Shown here piece by piece: positions 46,831 to 58,473 of a stretch of 64,000 nt of DNA. The stretch lies in contig NW_026944383.1 in assembly GCF_033439725.1 (NCBI RefSeq), positions 6,076,001-6,140,000 of the forward strand, given 5' to 3'. The DNA is from Neurospora tetraspora (taxonomy: Eukaryota > Ascomycota > Sordariomycetes > Sordariales > Sordariaceae). The notes under the pieces were generated by a model. That model saw only the letters and a program-made list of their open reading frames with translations. It did not search any database and was not told the origin of the DNA. Both the position numbers and the translations under genes were made by a program. How positions within the stretch are numbered: position 1 is the first letter of the stretch; each line of letters starts with the position of its first letter.

Positions 46831-47690
46831 TTTTGGATGGATTTGGTGAGATGGGACTCGGAAAAAAAAAAGGGTATAAGTGCCGCTGTGAATGGTGGTT
46901 AGAAGAGCTTTGGTTGTTGGTGTTGTATGTTGTTGATATGGGACCAGGTCTTGGGGGGGGGGCCTACTTTGAGGGTGATGCGTCGCGGGTAGGTTGATGT
47001 CAGCGGCTCCGTTGCAGCGAAGCGACGACACTCTCTTTCGCGGGCGAGCGCAACAAGCTTCCAGGGCAGCTTCTCTTGGTTCAAAGAACTTTTGAATCCG
47101 CTTTCTGCCCATTGACCCACTCACCATAAAAGGCGGTACGGGCGCGGCTAATGCTCGGCTACGACGTCCGCGCTCCTACCGTGAGGCCCGAGCTCGGCAA
47201 GGTCGGGACCCAAGGTGAAGACCGGTGACGCTCGGTGAGTGCAATTGAGGGCTCTGATTGGCTACGACCCCTCTTACACAGAAGTCACTCCAGTTTCGGC
47301 AGAGGCCCACAGACTGGCCGGGGAACTTGGGGAACGGGGCAGCAGGAAAAAAAAGTACGATATAAAAAGCGTCATGGCTCGTGCCGAGACAAAACTTTCT
47401 CCTCTACAATCAAGCTCTAGGTGGGCAAAACACACTGGGGCAACCACCATGATTGTAAGTCTACCAACAACGCATTCTTCTCGATACACAATCACATGCC
47501 CACTTTATATGATGATCTGCCAAAACATTAGAACCGTTGCGACTGACACGCGCTTGCGCGTGCATGATCACACTATGCTCCATTTCTGAACTTCCTACCC
47601 ATTCCCCCACCACTTGTTGTTAACCAGCTCTCCTTGGTTCCAGGAAACATGTCATGCTAACCACCCATGACAATTTCAATAGACGCAATA
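46831..47690. promoter_or_regulatory. Bidirectional TIM10/MSK1 promoter and MSK1 5' leader
   Basis: 860 bp between divergent start codons of two mitochondrial-protein genes. TATAAAAAG at 47361-47369 faces MSK1. A leader intron is predicted at 47455-47682 (donor GTAAGT, branch TGCTAACC near 47654, acceptor CAATAG), so the ATG at 47667 would be spliced out. A run of G residues at about 46952-46961 and an A tract at 46861-46871 are low-complexity features. Confidence 0.6.
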
Positions 47691-49569
47691 ATGAATCCAT
47701 CTACTCCCTGTCTTCAGTTCTTGCGACCGTACGCCTGGAAGTGGAAGCCCATGGGCGCCCGTAACGCGGCGTACCTGCGCTTCTACCACCTGGCTCGGCA
47801 GCATGAGTTGATACAGTCCAATGCCCTCAAGTATCCTCGCATTCGCCATGAAGGCGGTGCGCCCATGCGGATCCCCATCTTCCGGGAGAAGTTTAAGGAT
47901 GTTGAGATGGGCAAGCATGCCGACGAAGAGGTCATCATTCATGGCCGGGTCCAGTCCGTCCGCCGGGCTGGCAACAAGCTCATGTTCCTCGACCTCAAAG
48001 GCGAGTTCGAGCATGTGCAGGGACTCTGTAACTTCAATAAGCTGCAAGTTACGGGAGTCGAACTAGGAGAATTTAAGACGCTTGCAAAACTGTTGAATAG
48101 AGGCGATATTGTCTGTACGTGATTCTGGTCCCATATGTCTTCTTCCCCTTGTTCTTGTCCCATCATATGACAGCGGCAATGACTGACCGTGAACCTCTTC
48201 TCCCAACACAGCCATCACCGGCCGAGCAACCAAGACGCCGACTGGTGAACTGAGTATCGAAGCTACAAGGCTGCCCGAGCTCCTAACCCCAGCATTGGCT
48301 CCCCTGCCCTTTAAGCTCGAGGATGAGGAAGTCCGCATCCAGCACCGTCACGTCGACATGCTGGTCAACCGCAAGACCATCGACACCCTCCGGCTACGAT
48401 CGCACCTGATCAAGTATCTCCGCGACTTCTTTCACGAGCGTGGCTTCCTCGAGTTCCAGACCCCCATCCTCGCCGAAAACGCCAACGGCGCCACAGCCCG
48501 ACCCTTCACCGTCACCGCCTCCGAGACCTCCGTGAACAAGAACCTCGCGATGCGCATCGCCCCCGAGCTCTGGCTCAAGCGTCTCGTCGTCGGCGGCGTC
48601 GACAAAGTCTTCGAGCTCGGCCCGGCCTTCCGCAACGAAGGCATCGACCAGACGCACAACCCGGAATTCACCATGTGCGAGTTCTACAACGCCTACGCCA
48701 ACCTGGACGACCTCATCACACTCACCGAGGAACTCATCTGCGGCGCCGCCTCGCACTGCCGCGACCTGATCGCCACCAAGCTCGACTCCCTCCCTCCCAT
48801 CGACATGTCGCAGTACCAGCGGCCCTTCCAACAACTCGAGTTCATACCCGCCCTGGAATCCGCCCTCGGCTTCAAGCTACCCGACCTCTCCGGCCCCTCC
48901 GCGCGCGAGGACCTCCTCGCCCTCCTCAAGCAACACAACATCGACGTCCCGGGACTGAACAAACCCGACATCACACTCGCCAAGCTCCTCGACAACCTAG
49001 CCAGCGAGTTCCTTGAGCCTTACTCTTTAACAAAACCGCTTTTCATCACCCACCACCCAGTCTGCATGTCCCCCCTCTCCAAGAGCTTCCTCTGCCCCAA
49101 AACAGGCCAGCACGTCTCCGCGCGCACCGAGGTCTTCATCAACGGCAAGGAATTAGCCAACATGTACGAAGAAGAAAACGACCCGGCTTCGCAAAGGCAA
49201 AAATTCGTGGACCAGCTCGACGCCGCCAAGCGCGAGGCTAGCTTAGCTCCCGGTGTGTACAACGAGGAAGGCGAGTCGGCGATGGAGGTGGACGAGAGTT
49301 ATGTGCAGGCTCTGGAGTCCGGACTGCCGCCGACGGGCGGGTGGGGGTGTGGGATTGAGAGGATGGTGATGCTGTTTAGCGGGACCAAGAGGATCAGTGA
49401 CTGTTTGAGTTTTGGGAACTTGAGGCATGTTACGAATGTCCCTGGGGCGGTCAGGACGGGTGAGGATGAGGAGAAGGCGAGGGAGATGATGGATGAGGCG
49501 GAGAAGAAGGGGAGGAGGGAGAGGAAGAGGGAGAAGAAGGAGGAGGATGTCTCTGAGAGTGATGCATGA
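47691..49569 (+). CDS. MSK1: Mitochondrial lysyl-tRNA synthetase (class II)
   Basis: The enzyme charges tRNA-Lys with lysine. The exons are 47691-48114 and 48212-49569, with a 97-nt intron (donor GTACGT, acceptor CACAG), giving 593 residues. The N-terminus (MNPSTPCLQFLRPYAWKWKP and following Arg-containing residues) has few acidic residues and fits a mitochondrial presequence. An OB-fold anticodon-binding domain follows (about 70-165, with VIIHGRVQSVRRAGNKLMFL). The class II catalytic core has motif 1 near GFLEFQTPIL, motif 2 FELGPAFRNEGID with HNPEFTMCEFYNAY, and motif 3 GGWGCGIERMVMLFSG at about 517-530. The C-terminus carries a Lys/Glu-rich tail that is not part of the enzyme core. The start at 47691 assumes the leader intron; without it, an in-frame ATG at 47667 would add eight residues. 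Confidence 0.93.
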
Positions 49570-50467
49570 TTTCTCGGTCTGCCTTGGTGTCTGACGTTGT
49601 TTCTTTGATTGTATGATTAGCGTGTTAGCGAGTGTTGTCTGCTTTGCAACTATGATACCCCTATCTTTATCCAGCTCTCGCGCGATGTATTTGATGTGAC
49701 TGTCGCTGATGATGGTCGCTAACACGATCATAGTTCTTGTTCAATATGCTCTCGGTTGACGAGGCTTTGGATACCTCCTTACTTACTCTCCCTTGAGCTT
49801 GTCTCGGGAGACTGTGGTGCTAAGAATGATGTTGTCGTCCACTCAATTCACTCTATTCCCTTAGTCGCCCCCTTGAACATCACATTGTCACCCAAGTATC
49901 TTCTGGAATCTCTCCTTTTCTTTTGAACGTGAATTTTCATTTTTAGGACTAGGCATTCTGCTAACACCGAATCATCGAAACCCCTTCAATTCCAGGAAGG
50001 TTTATGCGTTCAACCTACAGCGGAGTTTGAGAAAGCTATGAAAGTTTGAAAAACTGGCGAGGCTCCTGAAAACAAAGTTGCCATCCTTTTATAGCCCATC
50101 AGTCATGATGCCTCATCAACCCCCTTTCCTCTTTTAATTGACAAAATCTGGCCAAAGAAACCAATCTCATCACCATCAAAACGGAGCCCCATCCTGTGAT
50201 GACACTGGGTCGTCTCCTCTTGCTCGATTGTCCATAGAACGAGGCACAAATGCATCTGTGCCTGATCTCAGCAAACTTCCTATACAGAGGGATCAGGAAA
50301 GGCGAATGAACGGTCCGCGTGATATACAAATCCTCCTTCCGTGATAAATACCAAGGAAGTACACCGTCCAGCACTTCGAAAGGACGCCGGGATCTACTTT
50401 GATCCTCAACATTGACCAACGTCTCCAACTCTGAGCGAGGCATGCTGAGTGTGAGGATGTGGTTTAT
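49570..50467. other. Convergent 3' region between MSK1 and the F-box-like gene
   Basis: 898 bp without a credible gene, containing both 3' UTRs. Perfect 11-bp inverted repeats (CGTGTTAGCGA at about 49620 and its complement at about 49716) could fold as a hairpin in the MSK1 3' UTR. Confidence 0.5.
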
Positions 50468-52831
50468 CTACCACCCCCCCGAATATGCCAAAGCCTTTCT
50501 CTCCCAAATCGCCTTGGCCCTTTCTCTTGCCTCCCAGTTGCGGTTATACGGCTCCCAATCAGGCATAGCACGCATATCAGAGAGATAGATGTTAAAGAAA
50601 TCACGGCGATTTGCTCTGTCCCCCTCTCGATATTTCTTCTCCGTCTGCTCATCCAACAAAGGATTCATCCCAGCCAGTAGGTATGCGTTCTCGTATTGAG
50701 GGCCGCCCTCGCGATGGTTCGTTGGTCCAGTCAATGGCCACAAAAGCTCTCTTGTCCTCTTGGTTGAAGACAGATGCGTTTTCCAATGTATCGCCTGTGG
50801 AAATCGGGGCATGCCCGGTTTGAACTCAAAGAGTTCGTACCGCCAAGCTTCGTCGGTCAACCTCGCCATATTGAGGGCATCTTTCTCCTCGACCTCGTCG
50901 CAGGGTAGATAATAGAGTCTCTGAATAGGCCATTGCTTCCGGTTGCCCAACCAGATCTCCATGACGCGATTTGTGCGGTCACGGAAATGGCTGTCTTCAT
51001 GGTTCGCCACAAAAGCACCCATTCTGCATCCCCAGCAGATAAGGTTCTTGATGTCGGAGAAGAGGTAATCTGGGAGAGGTGTAATACATCCACTGCATTC
51101 CCTCTCCTTGGGCTCATGAGGAATCTTCTCGGTTGTATCGCCAGAAACTGCGGCGCCCAAATTGTTCCACAGGCGCCTGGTGACTTCAGACCCCCAACGA
51201 TGCGCGTTACGACCACGACCGGGAATATGGCGATTACGTTCCCATGTCAAGACCGCTTCACGAGCTTTGTAAGCCCAAAAAGGATCTGGACCGGGTAGAC
51301 GGCGAATGAAGTGCCAAATCCCCGAGCTGTCACTGAGAAGGTCGACGCCGAGCGTGTCGGCAAGGTCCCAGCACGCCATAATCCGAGCGAAGACAGCCTT
51401 CGGCACGTCAAAGGTTGGCTTATGGTAGGTCAACCCGAAAGACCCAAGTGTGTTGGGCGCAGAAGTTGGACCTTCGAAAAAATACGGGTAGAAATCCAAG
51501 CGCACTTCCTTGTGGCGGCCTCTAGCTGCAAGCCTCTTCTTCTCCTCAATGATGCGAAGGAGGGAGTCAAGCTTGGTAAAATCAAGCTGTTTGCAGCGCG
51601 TAATGGCGATACTCTCAAGGTTTGGCATTGACTTGACCATCAATCTTACCAGATTAATGTTGAGATATGGGATCTGGTCGAGAATCAAGTCTCGGAAACT
51701 CGTGAGAGTGGAACTCATGGTACGAACCATCTTAGTCAACAACTTGAACTCCCGCTCGAACGGCTTGTCTTGAGGGCTAGCAGCTTCGACTTTTGTGATT
51801 GGTGTGATGATCAAGGTATTCATCCGTTTTCCGCCCACTCCGTTCCTGTAACTCTCCTCAGTATGGAAGTTACCCGAAGAGAAGTTCCAAACTGCGAACC
51901 GACCACTGGTCAATCGGGCGGTGTCCTTGCAAGCCATTGCCAACGATGTCAGGTCGGTAACGGTAGGTTCGATGTAGTCCACTACTTTGTCGAAGATTTC
52001 CGGGATGTTCATGAGACGTATGAGTCCGCTCGTTCTGTTGTTAGGGTTGCTCCCATGGTCAGTCTTGATGGGTTTGGACGTATTGAGAACACCATCAGCC
52101 GGAGCAGGCGCCAGTAACAATCTTGGTTCGCAATATTTGGTAGCTTGCATCAAGCGGAATGCCTTGTCTTGCTTCTTTTTGCTGTAAAGCTTTTTGATCC
52201 GCAAATACTCGGCTCGAGGAGTCTCTCTTTGCCGAACAAAGTCACGCTCGTGTACCATGTCGTACACATCTTGGGGATTTTTGTCACCCAAAGAGACCCA
52301 TTTGCGCTTGTAGTAGAACAAGCGTCGGTTGGGCAGGTCGGGGCGAAAAGTCTGTGGAAAGGCAAAGTCAGCCGCTGGCTCTCAAGAACTCGTGGGTAAG
52401 AAATTACATACCGTGCTTGTTAAGTCGAGAAGGCTTTGGTAACTGACAGGCTTCTGCCTCCTGGGCAGCTTAATCTGCTGGAAGAAGTCTGATTTCGGGC
52501 GGGAAAAGTCGACGATGGTCCCAGGGAGAGGGTAGATTTTGCCAGCTTCGGTATCGACAGAAATCTTCTCCATATTCCAATCTTTATCGGATGGGACAGC
52601 GAATGTCTCCCATGTATCGCTCGCATTCTCCGGTTGAAAAGAACCCCATTGACCAGTATTACCGTTACCATCGCCGGAGCCAGATTGGCCAGGCGACTCC
52701 GAGTTGCCGTGACTAGTGACTTGTGTATGATCGATCGAGTCTGTGGTAGGCTGCAGTGACTTGGAGCCGGTGGCCTGAGTTGACGTATCTCCTCGCCGGC
52801 CTCTGGCCTTCCGAGTACGGGATTTTGCCAT
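50468..52831 (-). CDS. F-box-like protein with a four-cysteine motif
   Basis: The minus-strand exons are 52831-52412 and 52351-50468, with a 60-nt intron (donor GTATGT, acceptor CACAG), giving 767 residues. The N-terminal 100 residues are basic, then Ser/Gly/Thr/Gln-rich and probably disordered. Around residues 251-300, the segment LMNIPEIFDKVVDYIEP followed by LTSLAMACKDTARL has the pattern of a fungal F-box, which would bind Skp1 in an SCF ubiquitin ligase. Further on is a leucine-rich stretch (about 340-410), and a CX2CX16CX2C motif starting near residue 559 that may bind zinc. The C-terminal 150 residues are rich in Trp, Tyr and Arg. Such F-box proteins are common and diverse in Sordariomycetes. 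The substrate is unknown and the F-box call is by pattern only. Confidence 0.75.
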
Positions 52832-55800
52832 GGTGTCGAGAGCGAGTGGCTCGGAGTTTCAGGATAGAAAGCGGTGGGTGGTTAATGGGTTCCTGTTGGT
52901 AGTTGTGAAATGATGCGAGAGCAGTGCTCGTTGGTGGGAGGAAACAGCGCACTTTGTGCGTGTATCCAGAAGGGAAGAGGGCGGATTTGTCCCAAACGGT
53001 AGAGGGACAAGACGTAGGTGAGAGTTGGAAGAGATGGTGAAGTCCCAAAATCTACGGGGAGGGAAGTGGGAAGTGGGAAGTGTTATGGGGGGAGGGTCGG
53101 GTATGTCCAAGTTTGAATTTGAAAAATGGTGCGAACGGCGTGAATGGGCAGGTTATCGAAAAGGTTTGGCCTCCCGGAGATCTTTGTCGGGAAGGTGAAG
53201 GTTGATGGAGGAAACTTTGCCTTTTGATGGCCGACGTTTGCAATCCGCGTCAGCCTGAAGTCAGAATAGAGCCTTCACCTATTGTACTTGCTCACCGGCT
53301 GATCTCCAAGCACTGTTTGCCTTGGTATGTTCGGATGATATCTCCAATTGGGAGGTACACCGTTCAATAGGTCTGCCAAAATGCGGGATTGGGCACGAGT
53401 TGTCGCGCTTGGATGGGATGGTGATGGGATGGTGATGGGACGAGAGAGGCATCAATAGACCCCGCCCGATGCTCTCACCGAAATGGCTTCACCGATAACC
53501 GCACTGCGGGCTCAGAATGCCTGATAATAGGAAGGCACAATAGACGGCTGGTATGGGAACCTGCAATAAGTAGGTTGGTATCCACTGTAAGTTCAGACGG
53601 AAGGAGCATCCATCAAAGTTTTTGCCTCTTCTGCGTGTAGTGCGGGATCTAATGGCTTGGAGACACTCGACGACACTTCGAGGCAAGAGCGAGAAGTGGA
53701 AGTTTGAGGCCAGAACAGATACTGCAATAAAGGCAATGCATCTATCATCAACTTCCTATATGTTGAAATACACGATCCAAGTTCAAGTTGACTTCGACGT
53801 GAGATATATGTGAGTGTCTTGACAGGGTAAGCAATGATTCACAACCCATACTGTCTCCTTTGCGTGCCGCGGATTCTCATTTCAGTGACCACATATAACA
53901 GCGGAGCTGTGGATGTACTTGAAGCAGTCACTATGCCCAATTCGTGATATGATGCAGTGAATTCCAAAGTTGGCCACGGGCACTGGCCATTCTTCGCCTT
54001 GATGATGACCCCAGCATACTTTGCTGTAGTTGACAAGAGTAAATACCTGTCGTATGGAACCAAACGGGTGCAAGCTTCCAAATATTGAAGATTCTAGGTA
54101 GAGATGCACTTTACCGACTAAAACAATGGCTTTGTTGATGTATGCGCCAGGTTAGAATGCCAGACACGCACCATATATGAGTTGAATCAACATAAAGTCC
54201 CATCAGGCTCGCGTTCACCTCTGCCGAGACAAACATAAACAGTACCCTAGTCAAATTATCAACCCCTATCTTCACCACAGCAACCGGGTAGCCTCGCGTT
54301 CTCATGTGAAGTTGTACCACTTGCTGAAGAACGGTCTGGCCAACGCTGGTTGATATCCAAGAAGGACGGGAACCGGGACTCTCCGCAGCGATCTTCTATG
54401 TCTCACACGCCGTGGTACGGCGTACACCTGCCGTATCCATCATCGCTCCAGTGTCTTCACAAAGACCCGAGAAAAGCACACGAAAAGAAGGGACAGAGCA
54501 AGTGGCCGTCGTAGTCCTCATGTACTCGAGTCACTCTGCGGTAACCTGCACTTGACTCGGTATAGCGCGCGCGTGGTAGACCGCATGCGCTATGCATTCC
54601 CGCTTACAGAACGCCTTCTAAGAATCTCAACGCAGTGTAAAGTATCGAAATGATCGGGTATATGCCATGATTGGCAGGCCCTACAGGCGCAAGTGACCTT
54701 GAGTGGCTACCGACGACAGATAGTGAGGGGAGACAAATGGTGCTTGAGGAATTGTGCGACTGGACGAAGCTGACGATTTTTGATGAGAACGGAAGAGCGG
54801 CCGAACAAGCAACGGTCGTGTGAAGGATCTGGAAAGGATAATCCGCGAAGCACACACTCTCTTAATCCCCAATTTGCACTAATTGGTGTGTCCTGTATAG
54901 CCCACATTCTTATACCCACGCAAAGATAAAGCTCATCACAATCACGGCTGTCCACACACCACAGGAGCGAGCTTCGTGGTTGGGTTGTTTTGGAGATCCG
55001 GCGTGCCCTATCGTCCTTCGGCTTATTGATAGCCGGTATACTCCGCATAAGGTAACTGTACAGCAAAGACGGAAGTTTCAAGGCTTTCAATCTGGCTTGA
55101 TGCTCCTGTACGTGTACTTTGACCGGAAGAGTAAACTCAACGCAAGGAAACGGACGCAGGCGGGAGCGGGAACGATGGAAGTGCATGCAGGTGGACTGCC
55201 TGGACGGGAACCGAGCGGCAAAACATGTCAGGTGTTTCGCCAGACTGCAAGGTTGAGCAATGGAAAGAAGAGCAGACAGGTAAACAAGGCTCAAAGCTCC
55301 CGGGAAGGATGACAGAACAAGTGGTGGTGCTGACCGGCCAAGGTGCGATATCGGTTCATTGCCTCGAGGTACCTCTGCGAATAAACGGAACAAGATAGGA
55401 ACAACGAAGAGTTGGTTGGCAGATAACTTGCGCATGAATCGAGATCTGGCGGTTGTAGTATGTATGCGAGGCGACTAAAGCAACAATTTGTAGATAGCAC
55501 ATGCACCCGAAATGGAGCAGACTTACGATGATAGATGAAGCCAAAGGTTGTTGTGCCACCACCCCTGCGTATTGCAGTACTTTAGCCTCCCCCTCAACCA
55601 TCCTCAAGGGCGTCTTGGTGAGACTGCCTCCGAGTCCTCAGAGCGCAGGGAAATTCCGTCATATTTTCCGTGATCACGATCCATACGGCTGATAAGGCTT
55701 CGGTACTCGGAAAGTCGAATAACGGTTCTCTCAAATGTGGTTGATGTCGAGAGAGACGGAGGCGCGGGAGTTCTCATTGTAGATCCAATCACTGACGGGA

Positions 55801-58351
55801 AATCTTTGCTTGTCAACGTGATGTGTCTTAGTGCGTCTTTGGTGCTGGGTCACATGGTGTGAGATGTGGGTGTGTTGAAAGCAGTGATCGCTTTGATCGA
55901 CGGGTTGGGTTACTCGACGAGAGGGGCACAGGAGGTCTGAGGACGAGGCACGAGATACCGTCCGGCATCGCCCAAGACAAGTCTCGGGCAATGAGGAGGA
56001 TCGGACATCGGAGAATTAGAACGCCACCTCTTTATCGTTGGTGCTTTTCGAGGGTCATCGGACTTTGATGCGATCATCTTTCATGGTTTTGAGGTGGTTG
56101 TTGAAGTCGAGGTCCAAATTGTTGTTCACTTTCATGTTGAAGTGGAGGAGAGGGGAAAGATGTCTTGGCGAGGAAGCGCGAGTGAGAAACCCAAACCCAT
56201 TGAACAGGCCCCACATGCGAACGGTCCCGGACCCACCCGTGAGCTCTGGCCATGCATCACACCAACATCATGATGAAATACCTATGTGGTCGAAAGTGAG
56301 ATTTCAGGTTAAGGTATAGACGACCAAAATTGTAAATCGTGATCGTGTTCCCGCCCGGCTACACTTGCAATCGTTCTCATGTCCCGTCTGTCGGAGTTCA
56401 GGCATCGAGAGAAAAACGGAGCTTGAACCGAACTGCCCGTCAGGGGGGCCATGTTCGAATCCACAGTGCAGCCCTTCTGTACCTGACGCTACTGCTAGGC
56501 GCTCTGACCTGCTGGCGCCCACGTTGTGCTCCTCGAGGTGGAAAGATTTTTTGGAGACAAAACAGGAAATCGGGAATCGTCAACGTGAAACGACAAATGG
56601 AACAGATAAGGAAACATGAGGTGGCCAGCATGGGCGGGAGCGCGGCGAATAAGTGGCTTGTTCTTCTTCCTCTCTTGGACTCGACTCTGGTTTGACGAAC
56701 ACCTGTTTGAAACAGCGAAGGACAGGTATGCAGGTTGCAGGTCGCGCATCCAACCTTCCCTCCCGGTCGGCTGCCGGTACAGGGCTTGTCCACCTCCGTC
56801 TCGGACGGGAGCATTGTAGGCAAGGCAAGGGGGGACCTCACCGACTCACCGTCCGGTCCGCAACCTCGCTTGTGTTCGAGGAAAAGTGGACTGGGCCGTT
56901 GCTGGAGCCTGGGCGTGAGAGCAGCGGTCAAAGCTTTCAAGGACAGCCTGGTCCAGAGCCGAATGGTACCCGTCTGGAGACTCGGCGGCACCGTCAAGTA
57001 CGGGATCACGACCGGCGACGGCCGGGAAATGGCAATTGTAGCACCAATCCGAAACTTTTTTTTTTCTTCCATCAGCATGCTCTCCGGAAAACGGCGCCGA
57101 GCCGTTATCGGACGTCATCTAAAACGGAGCTTGACAGCTCTCTCGACACACCATCACCGAAAGTTGTCCGGTGACGTCCACTGAAAAGCACAGGCGCAAC
57201 ATGCCAACCACAACCCCGCCCGAGCCAGCTGTAAAAAAGAGATCATGCGTACGGGATGGTGGTTGCATGTGTGGGAACGCCATCGACCTCTCAAATGGTC
57301 GAGCATTTGTTTCTTGGTGCACCCATCAGACCACGAGAGGAGCCCATGGAGAACCCCATCTTGCGCATTCCTGGTGAGTCGTTGCGTGACTGGAAGAGCT
57401 CTTCGAAAACCAGCAATGCCCGGCGAACAGTCAGCCCTCACATGACTGGAAGAGAGGGCGTTTTAATCCAGTCAAACATGGCGCGGAGAGGCCTTGTCAC
57501 AAAGACCAACAAAAAGTCGTTGGGTTCTTATCTCTCGCAATCACAAACAGCATGATACGACAAGAGCCGGACCTAGTGAACACTAGCACTTTTGCGTGTT
57601 GGTGTGATAAGATAGTCGTCAGTATATGACAAGGAATTCGTGAACATCTATCTCTCATCTCACCGCTCTTGCAACAGGAACCAACCCATCTCGGATTGAA
57701 GGCGTCACCACCGGATATCTCTTCTTATCAAGTTTGCTCTGTCTCTGGCCCGGACTTGTTCCGAACACCATCACCAATCTCGCAAAGAGCAAAAAGGTGC
57801 CGTTACATCGCGCCCCTGAAAGTGGAGGTAAGGGATACTCGACTGGTGATTTGCCGGGGCCGCCAAGCATCTTCTGAGCCCAAGCTTGTCCAGTTCCTGA
57901 CTGGATGGTGAACATTTTTTTTCTTGGAAAAAGGGAAGAAACAAGTCTTCACAAGCCGCGAACATGCGAACAGGATACTATTCTGGAGCTCGTGGAGGCG
58001 CCTTCATATGGTTCTCAACTTCCATTCAGTTCGTTTCCGAGCGGGGCAACCATCCTTCTTGCTTCGAGTTCCGGTAGTCATCTTGCCCGCCGTCAAAGCG
58101 CAGGTTACTTTTTTGGTAACCGGGGTCTCCATCCCGAAAGGATCAATGCGCCGCCGTGTTAAGAAGAGATGTCAGCAAAAAAAAGGGATGACTCCTTTCA
58201 ACTGGATCACTGGATCACCCATAAACATAGACGACCAACGTCGTTGTGATGTCGATAATTTGCGCCGCTCTGTCGCATTCTCATCCACCGCCGCAAACCG
58301 ATTGCAATCAACATCTCAAGCGATTCTACCGTACCATTCTCATCTGAACCA
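52832..58351. other. Gene-free stretch up to the Mutator-like element
   Basis: About 5.5 kb of normal base composition. The first few hundred bases are the promoter of the F-box-like gene. ORFs of up to 242 codons (54707-55435 minus, 56440-57078 minus, 56653-57174 plus) overlap each other on opposite strands and show no domain features. A B-box-like GTTCGAATCC at 56452 has no T-stem pairing, so it is not a tRNA. Confidence 0.5.
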
Positions 58352-58360
58352 TGGCATTTC
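58352..58360. repeat. Left 9-bp target-site duplication of the Mutator-like element
   Basis: TGGCATTTC here is repeated exactly at 62883-62891. Nine-base duplications are typical of Mutator-like elements. Confidence 0.8.
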
Positions 58361-58473
58361 CGCATTCGCTAGCTGGATAGACTCAAATCCCTCCCTGGAT
58401 AGACTAAACCCACTTTTAACGCTGAGTAAGCCCAGCCGCCCGCCCAGCCGCCCAGCCCAGCCCAGCACACCGT
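58361..58473 (+). repeat. Left terminal inverted repeat, 113 bp
   Basis: It matches the reverse complement of 62770-62882 with five mismatches in 113 positions, four of them within the first 11 bases. It contains two copies of CTGGATAGACT spaced 23 bp apart and a GC-rich tail of CCCAGC/CCGCC units. It shows no RIP damage. Confidence 0.92.

Noticed and set aside
47667-47690. Upstream in-frame ATG for MSK1
   Set aside because: It falls inside the predicted leader intron, whose branch site and CAATAG acceptor are good, so the start at 47691 is preferred; not fully excluded.
54707-55435. 242-codon minus-strand frame
   Set aside because: Arg/Ser/Cys-rich composition typical of non-coding GC-normal DNA; no domain or signal peptide and overlapping frames on both strands.
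56449-56466. tRNA B-box-like GTTCGAATCC
   Set aside because: The flanking bases cannot form a T stem and no A box is placed upstream at a suitable distance.
56440-57174. Overlapping frames of 212 (minus) and 173 (plus) codons
   Set aside because: They compete for the same DNA and neither shows domain features or coding bias.
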